Source: Argonema galeatum A003/A1 (GTDB taxonomy: Bacteria; Cyanobacteriota; Cyanobacteriia; Cyanobacteriales; Aerosakkonemataceae). From it: DNA of 32,243 nt. The stretch is from positions 1 through 32,243 of the forward strand of contig NZ_JAIQZM010000046.1 of the NCBI RefSeq assembly GCF_023333595.1. Direction: 5' to 3'. The position numbers were made by a program, and so were the translations under genes. Numbering within the stretch: position 1 is the stretch's first letter; every line of letters begins with the position of its first letter. Below the pieces are notes generated by a model that worked only from the letters and a program-made list of their open reading frames with translations, did not search any database and was not told the DNA's origin. This document shows, in pieces, positions 15,071-23,698 of the stretch.

Positions 15071-16222
15071 ATGATTGAAGTTGAGCATTTGAGCAAAATC
15101 TACGGCTCGACCCCAGCGATCGAAGATGTAACTTTTACTGTGGAGCCGGGGGAAATTGTCGGGTTTCTGGGGCCAAATGGAGCCGGTAAAACGACGACGA
15201 TGCGGATTTTGGCTGGGTACTTACCTGCTACCAGCGGCACGGCTCGTATTGCTGGGTATGATGTTCATGAGGATTCGATCGCAGTTCGACAGCGGATTGG
15301 CTATTTGCCGGAGGTGCCGCCGCTGTATCCAGAAATGACGGTGGAGGGATTTTTGCACTTTGTGACGCAGATTAAGGGTGTACCGGCAGGCGATCGCGCT
15401 CTTGCGATTAACTCGGCCTTAAAACGCTGCAATTTGGAAGAAAAACGTAAAGTCCTGATCCGCAAGCTTTCCAAGGGGTTTCGCCAGCGAGTGGGAATTG
15501 CCCAGGCTCTAGTCCACGATCCGCCTGCGATTATTTTAGATGAGCCGACGGTTGGCCTCGATCCGCGTCAAATTATCGAGATGCGAAAGTTGATCAAGAG
15601 TCTCGCCGGTAGCCACACGATTATTCTTTCAACTCACATTTTGCCGGAAGTCAGCATGACTTGTAGTCGCGTGGCGATCATCAATCGCGGCAAAATTGTG
15701 GTAACTAATACGCCGGAAAATCTTGAGGCTAGTCTGGTTGAGGGATCGGGTTATGAAGTCGAGGTAGAGGGAGATGCAGACACCGCCTTGGAAAGGTTAA
15801 GAGCGGTGTCGGGGATACGTTTGGTAGAATCTATGGCGATTGAGCATTTACCTGAGAATCGGTCTGTTTACCGTATAGTATCGGCAACGGGAGCAGAACC
15901 GGGTCGGGAGATAGCGACAGCTATAGTTTCAGCTGGATTGGGGTTATGCGAAATGCGACGCACTCGCGCCAGTCTAGAAGATGTGTTCCTGCAATTGACG
16001 ACCTCGGAAAAAGCGATCGCTGATGATTGGGGCAGAGGAGCAGAGGAGCAGAGGGGCAGAGGAGCAGAGGAGCAGAGGGGCAGAGGGGCAGAGGGGCAGA
16101 GGAGCAGAGGAGCAGAGGAGAATTCTCACTCAGCACCCAGCACTAAAGACGAACCACTTAGGGAGTCCCAGTCCTCTTCTGTTGAAGAAGGCGAGCCGCA
16201 AGAGCAAGAAGGAGATCGTTAA
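15071..16222 (+). CDS. Gld-type ABC transporter ATP-binding protein with a repeat-derived tail
   Basis: A 383-aa ABC ATPase, first gene of a four-gene Gld-like operon. Walker A is GPNGAGKT (34-41), the signature is LSKGFRQ (133-139), Walker B is AIILDEPT (153-160) and the switch histidine is in LSTHILPEV (His189). The ATPase domain and its C-terminal extension end near residue 315, which is typical of GldA-like proteins. Residues 321-350 are an extra tail of GRGAEEQR-type octapeptides. It is encoded by the same 8-bp repeat found elsewhere in the window; three units equal 24 bp, or 8 codons, so the frame survives. Start ATG follows AGGAAG. The stop directly abuts the next gene's ATG. The exported substrate is unknown. 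Confidence 0.9.
   Translation: MIEVEHLSKIYGSTPAIEDVTFTVEPGEIVGFLGPNGAGKTTTMRILAGYLPATSGTARIAGYDVHEDSIAVRQRIGYLPEVPPLYPEMTVEGFLHFVTQIKGVPAGDRALAINSALKRCNLEEKRKVLIRKLSKGFRQRVGIAQALVHDPPAIILDEPTVGLDPRQIIEMRKLIKSLAGSHTIILSTHILPEVSMTCSRVAIINRGKIVVTNTPENLEASLVEGSGYEVEVEGDADTALERLRAVSGIRLVESMAIEHLPENRSVYRIVSATGAEPGREIATAIVSAGLGLCEMRRTRASLEDVFLQLTTSEKAIADDWGRGAEEQRGRGAEEQRGRGAEGQRSRGAEENSHSAPSTKDEPLRESQSSSVEEGEPQEQEGDR
16029..16120 (+). repeat. Octamer repeat inside the ABC ATPase coding region
   Basis: About eleven units of GCAGAGGG/GCAGAGGA lie within the 3' end of the ATPase gene and are read as Gly-Arg-Gly-Ala-Glu-Glu-Gln-Arg in an 8-residue period. The sequence matches the intergenic octamer tracts at 1-172 and, inverted, 13288-13444. 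Confidence 0.93.
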
Positions 16223-17017
16223 ATGCGGATAATCCTGGCAAATATTATGGCTATCTACCGCAAGGAGTTGCTGAGCTATTTTGCTTCGCCCTTGGCGTAT
16301 GCGATCGCAGCTGTCTTTTGGTTTGTAGCTGGTTGCTTTTTTATGACAATTCTGCTAGGAGAAATTAACCAAGCCGCCATAGTCGATCAACAATACGGAG
16401 CAACTGTACCGCCCTTTGATGTTCCCTACAGAGTATTGCAGGGATTTTTGAACGTGATGGGCTCGTTTTCCTTGTTTATACTGCCGATGCTTTCGATGGG
16501 TCTTTATGCTGAGGAACGCAAGCGCGGTACTCTGGAGTTGTTGGCAACGTCGCCAATTACTAACTGGGCAGTAGCAGTGGGCAAGTTGTTAGGAGTGGTA
16601 ACGTTTTTCACCGCAATAGTGATACCAGTGTTGGGGTATGAAGCGATCGCCTTGAGTGCAGCTGACACCCCGGTGCCGCCAGCCGTTCCGTTATTGGGGC
16701 ATTTGGGATTAATTTTGTTGGCTGCTAGCGCATTGTCTTTAGGAATGTTTATCTCTTCCCTGACCGATAGTACCGTTGTGGCAGCAATCTTCACTTTTGT
16801 GGCGGTATTGCTGCTGTGGACGATCGATTTGTTCGGCCAAATGTTTGGCGGGGTGGTAGGCGCGGTATTTGGTTATTTATCGTTGCTAAAACATTATAGT
16901 AACCTAGTGCAAGGGGTTTTAGATACTAGCAGTTTGGTATTTTTCGCGAGTTTCATTGTGTTGGGAGTATTTCTCACCGCTCAGTCGATCGATGCTTTCC
17001 GTTTCCAGAGATCGTAG
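16223..17017 (+). CDS. Gld-type ABC transporter permease
   Basis: A 264-aa integral membrane protein with about six hydrophobic segments (first near 15-45, ending near 235-255), matching the GldF-like permease of the Gld ABC family (ABC-2 type). EERKRGTLELLATSPIT near residues 94-110 is the coupling region typical of ABC-2 permeases. It starts on the base after the ATPase stop codon, with a GGAG ribosome site inside the upstream gene, so the two are co-translated. It would pair with the upstream ATPase and with the GldG-like protein downstream. Confidence 0.85.
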   Translation: MRIILANIMAIYRKELLSYFASPLAYAIAAVFWFVAGCFFMTILLGEINQAAIVDQQYGATVPPFDVPYRVLQGFLNVMGSFSLFILPMLSMGLYAEERKRGTLELLATSPITNWAVAVGKLLGVVTFFTAIVIPVLGYEAIALSAADTPVPPAVPLLGHLGLILLAASALSLGMFISSLTDSTVVAAIFTFVAVLLLWTIDLFGQMFGGVVGAVFGYLSLLKHYSNLVQGVLDTSSLVFFASFIVLGVFLTAQSIDAFRFQRS

Positions 17018-17033
17018 GAAATTTAAAATTGAA

Positions 17034-17075
17034 GATTTCAGATTTCAAATTGAATTAAATCTGCAATCTGAAATC
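17034..17075 (+). promoter_or_regulatory. Inverted repeat between permease and GldG-like gene
   Basis: GATTTCAGATT (17034-17044) and AATCTGAAATC (17065-17075) form a perfect 11-bp stem with a 20-nt loop, ending 22 bp before the ATG of the GldG-like gene. Related GATTTCAGATTT sequences occur near 8920 and 18860, so this is probably a dispersed repeat that may also act as an mRNA stem. Confidence 0.5.
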
Positions 17076-17097
17076 TCAAATGGGCAATTAGTAATTT

Positions 17098-18816
17098 ATG
17101 AAAACATTCAAATTCAGCGGTAAATATTGGAAATATCTGTTGTGGATCGGGCCATTCCTGATAGTGATGGGCATATCCGCTGGAGTGGTATCCGATAAGT
17201 GGGTGCCTATACCGCTAACGCTGATAATTTTGGGGATTGTTGCTCTAGGACTTTGGCTATTAACTCAGAGTAGTGGCGATTTAACGTCGCCTTCGCAAAC
17301 TTTTTGGGGACGCCGTTCCACACAAGCTGGAACTAATGCTTTTGCGGCGACAGTGGCAGCTGTGATGATTTTGGCGATCGTAAACTTTTTGGGCGTCCGC
17401 TATTCGGGGCGGATCGACTTCACGGATAATAAACTGTTTACCCTTTCGCCCCAGTCCCAGGAGGTAGCGCGGAATTTAAGGCAACCTGTAAAGGTGTGGA
17501 TATTCGATCGAAATCCGAATCCCCAAGATCGGGAATTATTGCAGAATTATCGGCGTTATGGGTCAAAGTTTAACTTTGAGTATGTTGAGCCAAATACTAA
17601 TCCCGGACTGGCTAGGAAGTTTAATGTCAAGGAAAGAGGCGAAGCTTACCTAGAATATGGGGAACAGCGAAAGTTTATCCAAAAAGTCAATCAGGATGAG
17701 CGGCTTTCGGAAGAAAAGCTGACGAGTAGCATAGAAAAGATTTTCACTCTCGATCGCATTTCTACAGTCTACTTCCTGCAAGGTCACGGCGAACGTCCGA
17801 TGGAGTCTGTCAAAGAAGGTTTGTCTGAGGCGATGAAATACCTTGAGCAGAAAAACTTTACCAGTAAATCGCTCAACTTGGCAGAACGCGCATCTGTTCC
17901 CAGGGATGCTGTGGCGATCGTTGTGGCAGGGCCAAAACGTCCGCTATTCGATCAAGAAGTGAAGGTTTTGCGGGATTACCTCAAGCAAGGTGGCAGTTTG
18001 CTGCTGATGATCGACCTTAACACAGATCCGGGACTGACAGGTTTATTGGATGAATGGGGTGTGAAGTTGGAAAACCGCTTTGCTGTCGATAACTCTGATG
18101 ATGGGCGTTTGATCGGATTGGGCCCCGCTACTCCCGTAGTGACTGACTACGGAAATCATCCGATTACGAAAGATTTTGGCCATAGTATATCGTTCTATCA
18201 GCTGGCACGACCGCTGGATATACAGCCGGTGAAGGGTGTTGAGGCAAGTCCGCTGCTGTTTACTTCCCAGGATAGCTGGGCGGAAAGCGATCTAGAAAAC
18301 CAGGACTTAACTTTCGATCCAAAAAGCGATCGCGGAGGGCCACTGATTTTGGGGGCAGCTTTCACTCGCAAGGTAGAATCCATACCCGATACCAAGCCGT
18401 CAGAGGCGTCTCCCTCTCCCGCTGTATCGCCAAATAAATCATCGGATAAACCGACTACATCTCAAAGCCCAAAGGCATCTCCTTCTCCTACTGAGTCACC
18501 AGCAAAAACCGATCTAAAATCGGATGAAAAGTCAGAGAAACGGTCAGATATGGCTCGGTTGGTAGTATTCGGAAATTCTGAGTTTGCCACAGATGGCGTG
18601 TTTAGCCAGCAGTTAAATGGAGATGTGTTTCTCAACTCGGTCAGTTGGTTGCGTCAGCAGGAGAATCAAACTCTTTCAATTCGTCCTAAGCAGGCGAGCA
18701 ACCGTCGTTTCAAGATGACTCTTTCGCGAGCTAGCTTGTTGTCTTGGATAAGTATGATACTTTTGCCTTTAATTGGATTTGGAACGGCGGGCTGGCTTTG
18801 GTGGCGGCGTCGATAG
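17098..18816 (+). CDS. GldG-like ABC transporter auxiliary protein
   Basis: A 572-aa protein. Two hydrophobic segments near residues 14-33 and 36-55 are followed by a third near 80-100, a large extracytoplasmic region, and a C-terminal segment (545-568) ending WLWWRRR. After the third segment, the stretch RIDFTDNKLFTLSPQS followed by NLRQPVKVWIFDR matches the start of the GldG/ABC-type auxiliary domain (periplasmic in gliding Bacteroidetes). A Pro/Ser/Lys-rich linker (about 435-490) precedes LVVFGNSEFATDGVF near 490-505. It probably works with the ABC ATPase and permease directly upstream. Gliding in cyanobacteria does not use this system as far as is known, so the role is open. No strong ribosome site is visible before the ATG. 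Confidence 0.8.
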   Translation: MKTFKFSGKYWKYLLWIGPFLIVMGISAGVVSDKWVPIPLTLIILGIVALGLWLLTQSSGDLTSPSQTFWGRRSTQAGTNAFAATVAAVMILAIVNFLGVRYSGRIDFTDNKLFTLSPQSQEVARNLRQPVKVWIFDRNPNPQDRELLQNYRRYGSKFNFEYVEPNTNPGLARKFNVKERGEAYLEYGEQRKFIQKVNQDERLSEEKLTSSIEKIFTLDRISTVYFLQGHGERPMESVKEGLSEAMKYLEQKNFTSKSLNLAERASVPRDAVAIVVAGPKRPLFDQEVKVLRDYLKQGGSLLLMIDLNTDPGLTGLLDEWGVKLENRFAVDNSDDGRLIGLGPATPVVTDYGNHPITKDFGHSISFYQLARPLDIQPVKGVEASPLLFTSQDSWAESDLENQDLTFDPKSDRGGPLILGAAFTRKVESIPDTKPSEASPSPAVSPNKSSDKPTTSQSPKASPSPTESPAKTDLKSDEKSEKRSDMARLVVFGNSEFATDGVFSQQLNGDVFLNSVSWLRQQENQTLSIRPKQASNRRFKMTLSRASLLSWISMILLPLIGFGTAGWLWWRRR

Positions 18817-18883
18817 AAAAAGTAGGGGAAAACGGGAATTTCAAATTTAAGATTTGAGATTTCAGATTTGTTTTAAATCTGAT

Positions 18884-19044
18884 AGGACTTACGCTTTTCT
18901 CCCCCCTAGCCCCCCAAAGAAAGGGGGGAACATGATTCTTCTTCATCCCACTACCCCCAGTGGTGGTCACGGGGAAACATGACTCTTCTCCCCCCTTTCT
19001 TTGGGGGGTCGGGGGGGCAAAACCTTAGTTTTTGCGTAAGTCCT
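18884..19044. repeat. MITE-like repeat with AGGACTTACGC ends
   Basis: A 161-bp element starts AGGACTTACGC and ends GCGTAAGTCCT, a perfect 11-bp inverted pair. Within lie facing C-rich and G-rich arms around a CCCCCCAAAGAAAGG-type motif. It shares ends and the GCAAAACCTTAGTTTTTGC-like part with the element at 1194-1302. No coding capacity. It lies between the GldG-like gene and the DUF4340 gene, inside the probable operon. Confidence 0.78.
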
Positions 19045-19105
19045 GTCTTAAATCTCAAATCTTAAATCTCAAATTCTCTCTCCTCTTCCCCCTAGCCCCT
19101 ATTTT

Positions 19106-19152
19106 CTTTTGACTTTTGACTTTTGACTTTTGACTTTTGACTTTTGACTTTT
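19106..19152. repeat. Heptamer repeat (CTTTTGA)
   Basis: About six copies of CTTTTGA lie 25 bp upstream of the ATG of the DUF4340 gene, followed by a short TAGCCCC tract. Another short tandem repeat of the STRR kind. Confidence 0.85.
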
Positions 19153-19176
19153 ATAGCCCCTAGCCCCTCTGTTCCT

Positions 19177-19932
19177 ATGAAGTTCCAGAAGTCTACTCTA
19201 ATTTTGATGCTGTCGGCACTGTTTTTGGGTGGTATTGTTTATGTCTTCGAGACAGAAGGTAGACCACAGCTAGAAGCAGCGAAGACCAAGAAAAACTTAA
19301 TTTTTGACTTTCAGGAGAAAGATGTTCGGACTGTAATTTTGACAACAAAAGAGCGGACTCTACAGTTCGATCTAAATAGTCAGCCGAAAAACAATTCAGT
19401 TGCATCCAAATGGTTGCTGAAGATATTGGAAAATCCCAATAAAATTGAGGCAGCAAAAGATGCTGCGGCAACTAAATCTCCTGAACCTAAACCAACTGAG
19501 TCGCCAAAAGATGCTGCGGCAACTAAATCTCCTGAACCTAAACCAACTGAGTCGCCAAAAGAGATTAAGGCAACTAAATCTCCTGAACCAAAGGCAACTG
19601 AGCAGGCAAAAGCAACTGTTCCGCAAATGCCAGCTAATGAGGCATATGTAGCTTATTTGCTGGATAAGCTGGTGAAGGCTAAGAGCGATCGCATTCCTGT
19701 CGATCCGCGCTTACAAGATGGTCTGGATGAGCCGCTAGCAACTGTAGAAGTAAAGTTAAATAATCAGGAAACCCATAAACTGATTTTGGGTAAGCCCAAC
19801 TTTAACGATACTTCTTTGTATGCTTTAGCCGACCCTCCCGAACAAGTTAAGGAGCCGCTACAAATAGTTTTGGTATCTAAGGAGTTTGAGTATGCGGTGA
19901 ATCGACCTTTATCTGAATGGCAGACCCGGTGA
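19177..19932 (+). CDS. DUF4340 protein of the Gld-like operon, with an internal repeat
   Basis: A 251-aa membrane-anchored protein. MKFQKSTLILMLSALFLGG starts a single N-terminal hydrophobic segment (about 5-23), and the soluble part then lies outside the membrane. The segments ERTLQFDLNSQ and ATVEVKLNNQETHKLILGKP recall DUF4340, which often sits next to GldG-like genes. A Pro/Glu-rich linker (about 95-145) holds three copies of a 17-residue unit, encoded by 51-bp direct repeats. The frame is open to a TTG at 19144, but the ATG at 19177 gives the natural membrane anchor. It follows the GldG-like gene after a 360-bp gap of repeats, so it may have its own promoter. Function is unknown. Confidence 0.75.
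   Translation: MKFQKSTLILMLSALFLGGIVYVFETEGRPQLEAAKTKKNLIFDFQEKDVRTVILTTKERTLQFDLNSQPKNNSVASKWLLKILENPNKIEAAKDAAATKSPEPKPTESPKDAAATKSPEPKPTESPKEIKATKSPEPKATEQAKATVPQMPANEAYVAYLLDKLVKAKSDRIPVDPRLQDGLDEPLATVEVKLNNQETHKLILGKPNFNDTSLYALADPPEQVKEPLQIVLVSKEFEYAVNRPLSEWQTR
19459..19611 (+). repeat. Three 51-bp direct repeats inside the DUF4340 gene
   Basis: Units at 19459-19509 and 19510-19560 are identical or nearly so, and a third at 19561-19611 is diverged. Each encodes a 17-residue unit like DAAATKSPEPKPTESPK, so copy-number change keeps the reading frame. Confidence 0.9.
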
Positions 19933-19936
19933 TGGG

Positions 19937-22900
19937 CTAGGGGCTAGGGCTAGCCCCTAGAGCATGACGAATCTGCTCCAACAACTCCTCCATCGACAAA
20001 GAAGCAGGCAAAATTTGCGTTGCAACTTCCCCCAAAACCGCTGGAAACTCCAGCGATGGGACAACCGAACTAGGGAGACTTGAGGAAGATTCATCGGCAT
20101 TCGATCGCCTCGCCAGCACCAACGTAGGAGGTCTGCGTGCAACCTGTTTCAAAGCATAAAGCTCGTTGAGCATTGCCGGATTGGCTATTGAGTCACCCAA
20201 GTGGATCAGCAGCAAATCGACGCTGCGGTGCTGAACTTGCTGCAAAACTTCCTCCCAAGAATGACCTAAAACACCTTTTAATCCAGCCGTTTGCAAATAT
20301 TGGATCAGCGCTTGCAGCCACTCAGCCCGCTTTTTATTACCAGCCGCCATTTCTGGCATTGTCGGCTTCACCTCGGATTGGCCACTAAGTTCTAAAAAAG
20401 TAGACTCTCCGGTCTGCTGTTCGAGCTTAGACCCAAAACGTCCGCTCAAATCAGGCAGCATTGAGATATCCGCCACTAAAATACTGGGCTTATAGGTCAT
20501 ACCGGCAGCAACTTGAATCGCCTGTAACAAAGTGCTGGCATCTAGTAAAGAGCCACGTGGTGTCAAACAGGGAAATACTTGTAGAGGCAAACTCCCGTGT
20601 CTACCCGTTACTTTCAGAGCAGCTTCAGTCGTTTTTTCATCCAGAGTCACCAGCGGCAGATTTGCTAGAGCCGGGTATTGGCTTAGTTGTTCCAGGTAAG
20701 CTAGGGGTTCGGTAATATTGCCATCAAGTAAGACTACCTCCGGGTGCCAAATTCGGGCTAGTAGTTCTGCTTGCTCCTGATCGTCAGCCTCTAAAATCCT
20801 GTAATTGTATTGATGCAAAAGGCTGCTCAGGTGGCTCAGAGGGGGTGATGAGGTGAGGTGTCGATCTAGATTATCTGTGTTTTCTGCCGATGACCTACCT
20901 AGTGTAAAATCCGTTGTAGCATCGGCAATGAGCCGCAGAATTGTCAAACTAGCACTCTTATCGGACCCCTTTTCTGAATCCTTAGCTGAATTCGCCAATA
21001 GCTCTAAACTTTTTCGCAAAGTATCCAATTCCACCGGCAAACTCAAAAAGTCATCGGCTCGCTTGCTGTAGGCATAATTCTTTTCTGCTCTGGTTGCGGT
21101 CACAATTACTGGAATGTGTTGGGTTTGGGCAGATGCTTTGAGTAAAGTTAAGACATCCCAACCTGAGAGTAGGGGTAGCAGGGGATTGAGGAATATGGTA
21201 CAGGGTTGCAACCGCCGCGCTTTCTCTAAAGCTTCTGTTCCAGACCGAGCAATTACCACCCGATACCCCAAGCCCAAAAGCTGGTTTGTCAAATTTTCAA
21301 TCAATACGGGTGTTGCCTCTACGATTAACACCAACCGAGATTGGCTATGGGGAGGGGGTAGGGGCAGTGGGTAGTGGGGAGGGGTAGTCGGTAGATTTTG
21401 CTCCACTTCCCTAGTTCCTTCTTCTGCTTCCCAGTCCTCAGTATCCAGACGATTGCTTGGGGGGCTAGGAGGCAGTAGCAGGGTAAACTCGCTGCCGCTG
21501 CCCGGTTTAGAAATAAATGTAACGTCTCCTCCGTGGAGGCGAGTTAGACGCTGAGTTAATACCAGCCCCAGCCCTGTACCATCAAACTGACGAGTCAGGG
21601 GATTTTCTAGCTGTTGGAATTTCTGAAATATTAAGTGCTGCTTTTCGTCTGGGATACCAATACCAGTATCCCAGACGGTAAAAGCAATCCAACCTTCCCA
21701 ACGGCTCACCCTCAGACCGATAGAGCCGCTAGCCTCTGTAAACTTAAGGGCGTTAGAGAGCAGGTTAACTAGCATCTGGCGCAGACGCAGTTCGTCTGCG
21801 ATTAGGGTGTCTAAACCGGATTCAATGGATAGGGTGAAATTGGGCTCTGGGTCGCTAGCAATCCGCTCTTCGTCGTCTGTTTTATTTTTTCCGCAATGGA
21901 GTTGTCGGGCTTGCTCGTAAGCGCGATCGCATACACTCTGAATATCCACGATCGCAAAGGTCAGATCCAGCTGCCCAGTCTCCATGCGCGTAAGATCCAA
22001 AATGTCGTTGACCACCGTCATCAGATGGCGAGCGCTCTGGTAGATCAGTCGGGTATAGCGGAGTTGGCGATCGTTGAGCGCTCCGAGTAACCGATCCTTT
22101 AGTAAGCTCGACAACCCCAGAACAGCGGTGAGGGGGGTCTTGAGTTCGTGGCTGATGCAGGCTAAAAATTCATCTTTGAGTCGGTTGAGTTGGAGCAGAT
22201 CGGCATTTTTAGCTGCCAGTTCTTTGGCAACCTGCTGTTCGTCTGTCACATCCTGAGCTAGCACCAGCCACAAGTCAGTGCAGCCGCCTACCTGCTCGTT
22301 ACTTCGTGCTGAGTGCTTCGTTTTGAGTGCTTCGTACTGAATTTTAAATGCTTCGTACTGAATCCTGAGCTTCTCGTTTTCGAGTCTGGGTATGGGATGC
22401 GAGATGACGGCACTATCTGTAGTATCTCCTAAAGTTGCTAGGCGAAAGTGCCCAGAAGGGTGTGCTACGTGGATCGGCTCTTTTGGCGTACCTTTTTCTA
22501 TCTCTGAGAGATTCTGGTTGGATAAAACATTGCCCAGCCGAATTTTGACGAATTGCCACACTCGCTCCGAACCATTTTGCATCGGACAGACACAAATGCA
22601 AGTATTTGGATTTGTACCTATATGACACAGCTTAGGTAAGGAGGTCGGATCTGTGGAAGAGATCTGGGTCTTACCCAGATTGCCTGCTGCCCAAGTAGGC
22701 AGGAAATTTTGCAAAACTGAGAAGTCTAATATGCTTAGAGGTTCGGGGATGATATGCTCCCATTCGCCCGTTTTGTAGTTCTCTGACGGGGGTGTTATTT
22801 CTTCTAATAAAGCGGCTGCTTCTCGTCTGAGGAATTCAGGATCTTGCAATGCTCCGAAGTGTGTGCGCCATGCTAAATTTTGTTTAACTGATTGACCGCT

Positions 22901-23698
22901 ACCAGTTTGCAACATAATGGGCAAAGGCAGTCGTTCTAGAAGTTCTACGAGGGGATCGATCGCCCCAAGTTGGGTAGCGATATTGTTGCCAACTGTGCCA
23001 TTTGAGGGGTTTGTGCCATCAAATCCCTCAAATTGGTAGCCTGCGTCTGGTTTTTGTGCCGGTTCGGAATCTCCTAACTGCTCTACTGATAAGTGGTTAG
23101 CCAGGTATTGCAGCAAACGCTGACTATCGAGCAAACCCAGAAACTTGCCTGTTAAGTCAACTAGAGCCCAGTCCGAGTATGCACCTGTTTTGTATCTTTG
23201 GTCTTGGAGGTATGGCCAAAATTGCTTCAAGGTAAAATCGGCAGGCAAGGTCGCTAGTGGCTCTATAACGGATAAACCCAGATCTGATAAAGATTGGTCT
23301 AAATTAAACTCTGTAGCAATTTGCCGTCTGCGGGATGTAACTGATGAGTTGTTAGCGGCTCTATCGATCCTTGTATCTGCGTTCAAATCCGTGTGTGCTT
23401 CTACCCCCCCAACAAAGAGCCCTCCCACGGCTCTGCTTGGGAAGGTGGGGTGTTGGAGGGGCTCGAAATCCACTGTCACCTTGGATAAGTTCAGGTAGGG
23501 CAATAAGCTGCTCAGGTGCAGCATTCCCAGTGGGCGCTGTTGTTCGCTCACCACTACCAAGCGATCGGTGTAACAGATCTGGTTTCCGTCCATCTCGCAC
23601 TTGCCCTGGGCTAAAATCTCTAGCACGGCGGCGAGGCTCGTCATCTGCGTACAGATGGGAACGGTGACGATAAATTGTTTCAGGCAGGGGGTCGGCAT
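19937..23698 (-). CDS. Large hybrid histidine kinase with degenerate receivers, divergent from kaiA
   Basis: A soluble protein of 1253 aa. The N-terminal 210 residues contain two CBS-like segments; a possible PAS-like region follows (about 240-400). After an ELAAKNADLLQLNRLKDEFL coiled link come HisKA (ISHELKTPL, His517) and HATPase_c (N-box with LLSNALKFT, GTGLGL near 707-712). Three C-terminal receiver-like domains follow. In the first (about 788-900) the phospho-acceptor Asp is Asn838 (IFLNPLLP), the acidic pair reads EA and the Lys is lost, so it is a pseudo-receiver. The second keeps Asp992 (VVLLDGN) but lacks the usual Lys; the third is weak. The frame stays open to a GTG at 23782, but ATG 23698 (MPTPCLKQF) is a better start. 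The last codons (ALGASPSP) come from a GGGGCTA heptamer repeat. Its gene lies 370 bp from kaiA. Confidence 0.85.
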   Translation of the reverse strand: MPTPCLKQFIVTVPICTQMTSLAAVLEILAQGKCEMDGNQICYTDRLVVVSEQQRPLGMLHLSSLLPYLNLSKVTVDFEPLQHPTFPSRAVGGLFVGGVEAHTDLNADTRIDRAANNSSVTSRRRQIATEFNLDQSLSDLGLSVIEPLATLPADFTLKQFWPYLQDQRYKTGAYSDWALVDLTGKFLGLLDSQRLLQYLANHLSVEQLGDSEPAQKPDAGYQFEGFDGTNPSNGTVGNNIATQLGAIDPLVELLERLPLPIMLQTGSGQSVKQNLAWRTHFGALQDPEFLRREAAALLEEITPPSENYKTGEWEHIIPEPLSILDFSVLQNFLPTWAAGNLGKTQISSTDPTSLPKLCHIGTNPNTCICVCPMQNGSERVWQFVKIRLGNVLSNQNLSEIEKGTPKEPIHVAHPSGHFRLATLGDTTDSAVISHPIPRLENEKLRIQYEAFKIQYEALKTKHSARSNEQVGGCTDLWLVLAQDVTDEQQVAKELAAKNADLLQLNRLKDEFLACISHELKTPLTAVLGLSSLLKDRLLGALNDRQLRYTRLIYQSARHLMTVVNDILDLTRMETGQLDLTFAIVDIQSVCDRAYEQARQLHCGKNKTDDEERIASDPEPNFTLSIESGLDTLIADELRLRQMLVNLLSNALKFTEASGSIGLRVSRWEGWIAFTVWDTGIGIPDEKQHLIFQKFQQLENPLTRQFDGTGLGLVLTQRLTRLHGGDVTFISKPGSGSEFTLLLPPSPPSNRLDTEDWEAEEGTREVEQNLPTTPPHYPLPLPPPHSQSRLVLIVEATPVLIENLTNQLLGLGYRVVIARSGTEALEKARRLQPCTIFLNPLLPLLSGWDVLTLLKASAQTQHIPVIVTATRAEKNYAYSKRADDFLSLPVELDTLRKSLELLANSAKDSEKGSDKSASLTILRLIADATTDFTLGRSSAENTDNLDRHLTSSPPLSHLSSLLHQYNYRILEADDQEQAELLARIWHPEVVLLDGNITEPLAYLEQLSQYPALANLPLVTLDEKTTEAALKVTGRHGSLPLQVFPCLTPRGSLLDASTLLQAIQVAAGMTYKPSILVADISMLPDLSGRFGSKLEQQTGESTFLELSGQSEVKPTMPEMAAGNKKRAEWLQALIQYLQTAGLKGVLGHSWEEVLQQVQHRSVDLLLIHLGDSIANPAMLNELYALKQVARRPPTLVLARRSNADESSSSLPSSVVPSLEFPAVLGEVATQILPASLSMEELLEQIRHALGASPSP

